This document shows, in pieces, positions 63,741 to 64,000 of a DNA stretch of 64,000 bases; within the stretch, counting starts at the first letter, position 1; each line of letters begins with the position of its first letter. The notes beneath the pieces are model-generated. The model was not told where the DNA came from and ran no database searches. It worked only from the letters and a program-made list of their open reading frames with translations. The position numbers and the translations under genes were made by a program. Source of the DNA: Paludibacterium purpuratum (GTDB lineage: Bacteria; Pseudomonadota; Gammaproteobacteria; Burkholderiales; Chromobacteriaceae); contig NZ_SNZP01000002.1 of assembly GCF_004363805.1 (NCBI RefSeq), positions 186,001-250,000 on the forward strand. The letters run 5' to 3'.

Positions 63741-64000
63741 TCAGGACTCCTCCATTTCCTTAGTCTGATAGTGCTGGAACAGCGCCATCGGCACCAGCAG
63801 CAGGATCACCATGGCGCAGGTCACGGCGGAGGCCATCGGCCAGTCGTTATTCTCGAAGAACTCGCTCCACATCTGACGACCGATCATCAATGTCTCCGAA
63901 CCGCCGAGCAACTCCGGAATCACGTACTCGCCGACCGCCGGGATGAAGACCAACAAACTGCCGGCGATGATACCGTTCTTGGATAGTGGCAGGGTCACCT
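63741..64000 (-). CDS. potH: Putrescine/spermidine ABC transporter permease PotH, C-terminal part
   Basis: The visible 86 residues run TLPLSKNGIIAGSLLVFIPAVGEYVIPELLGGSETLMIGRQMW to the stop at 63741, typical of the PotB/PotH C terminus: the end of the EAA loop, then two membrane segments. The gene continues beyond base 64000. The upstream potF and potG parts of the operon are presumably outside the window. Confidence 0.92.
   Translation of the reverse strand, partial: VTLPLSKNGIIAGSLLVFIPAVGEYVIPELLGGSETLMIGRQMWSEFFENNDWPMASAVTCAMVILLLVPMALFQHYQTKEMEES

Overview
The window looks like chromosomal core sequence from a GC-rich betaproteobacterium. The best guess is the Neisseriales/Chromobacteriaceae side. 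This rests on recognised gene neighbourhoods (rne|rluC; fur|bamE-dapB; leuCDB-asd-usg-fimV-truA-trpFBA-accD; liuRABCDE with aacS; phaC-phaA) and on protein resemblance judged by eye. No database comparison was possible. Genes are densely packed, with many 4-base ATGA overlaps and few spacers over 300 bases. There is no rRNA, tRNA, CRISPR array, complete insertion sequence or prophage.

Layout. 1-8160: rne (partial, minus) diverges from a plus-strand run of rluC, a HAD phosphatase, a Rieske protein, an S49 peptidase, a MotB/MotD-type stator protein, rutE, pyrD and a glycine-zipper lipoprotein. 8185-10080 (minus): fur-aat-bpt, which joins the iron regulator to both N-degron aminoacyl-transferases. 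10178-15064 (plus): bamE-dapB, then a FecCD-type ABC permease and ATPase, ampH, a 90-base relic that looks like an internally deleted second dapB, and a small secreted protein. 15074-20960 (minus): Nudix-PilZ, then prkA-yeaH-spoVR, the conserved stress-kinase module. 21276-32889 (mostly plus): a long-chain-type acyl-CoA dehydrogenase, a SEC-C protein (minus), then liuR and liuABCDE-aacS. That cluster takes leucine through isovaleryl-CoA, methylcrotonyl-CoA and HMG-CoA to acetyl-CoA and acetoacetyl-CoA. 32938-38067 (minus): a GT39-type glycosyltransferase, rpmE, cysS and glnS. 38223-39287: ppk2, convergent with accD across an unusually long perfect hairpin.

39373-53694 (minus): one long biosynthetic block, read leuC-leuD-leuB-asd-usg-like-fimV-fimV paralogue-truA-trpF-trpB-trpA-accD. 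It covers leucine, the aspartate family, tryptophan and malonyl-CoA synthesis, plus polar/pilus assembly factors. 53914-56134 (minus): an MFS transporter, hslR and a FAH-family protein. 56363-60894 (plus): TTG-started phaC, phaA, a periplasmic solute-binding-like protein and a type II toxin-antitoxin pair. 60974-64000 (minus): argS, then the 3' end of a polyamine ABC transporter operon (potH partial, potI).

Most of the window is ordinary housekeeping DNA, and I do not see a convincing wholly new system. The items most worth a second look are the dapB relic bracketing the ABC/ampH cassette (10555-14452), the FimV paralogue with a doubled N-terminal domain (43915-45762), the 29-bp perfect hairpin at 39299-39365, the second aspartate-semialdehyde-dehydrogenase-like protein with apparently intact catalytic residues, and the toxin-antitoxin promoter with a palindrome across its -10 box.
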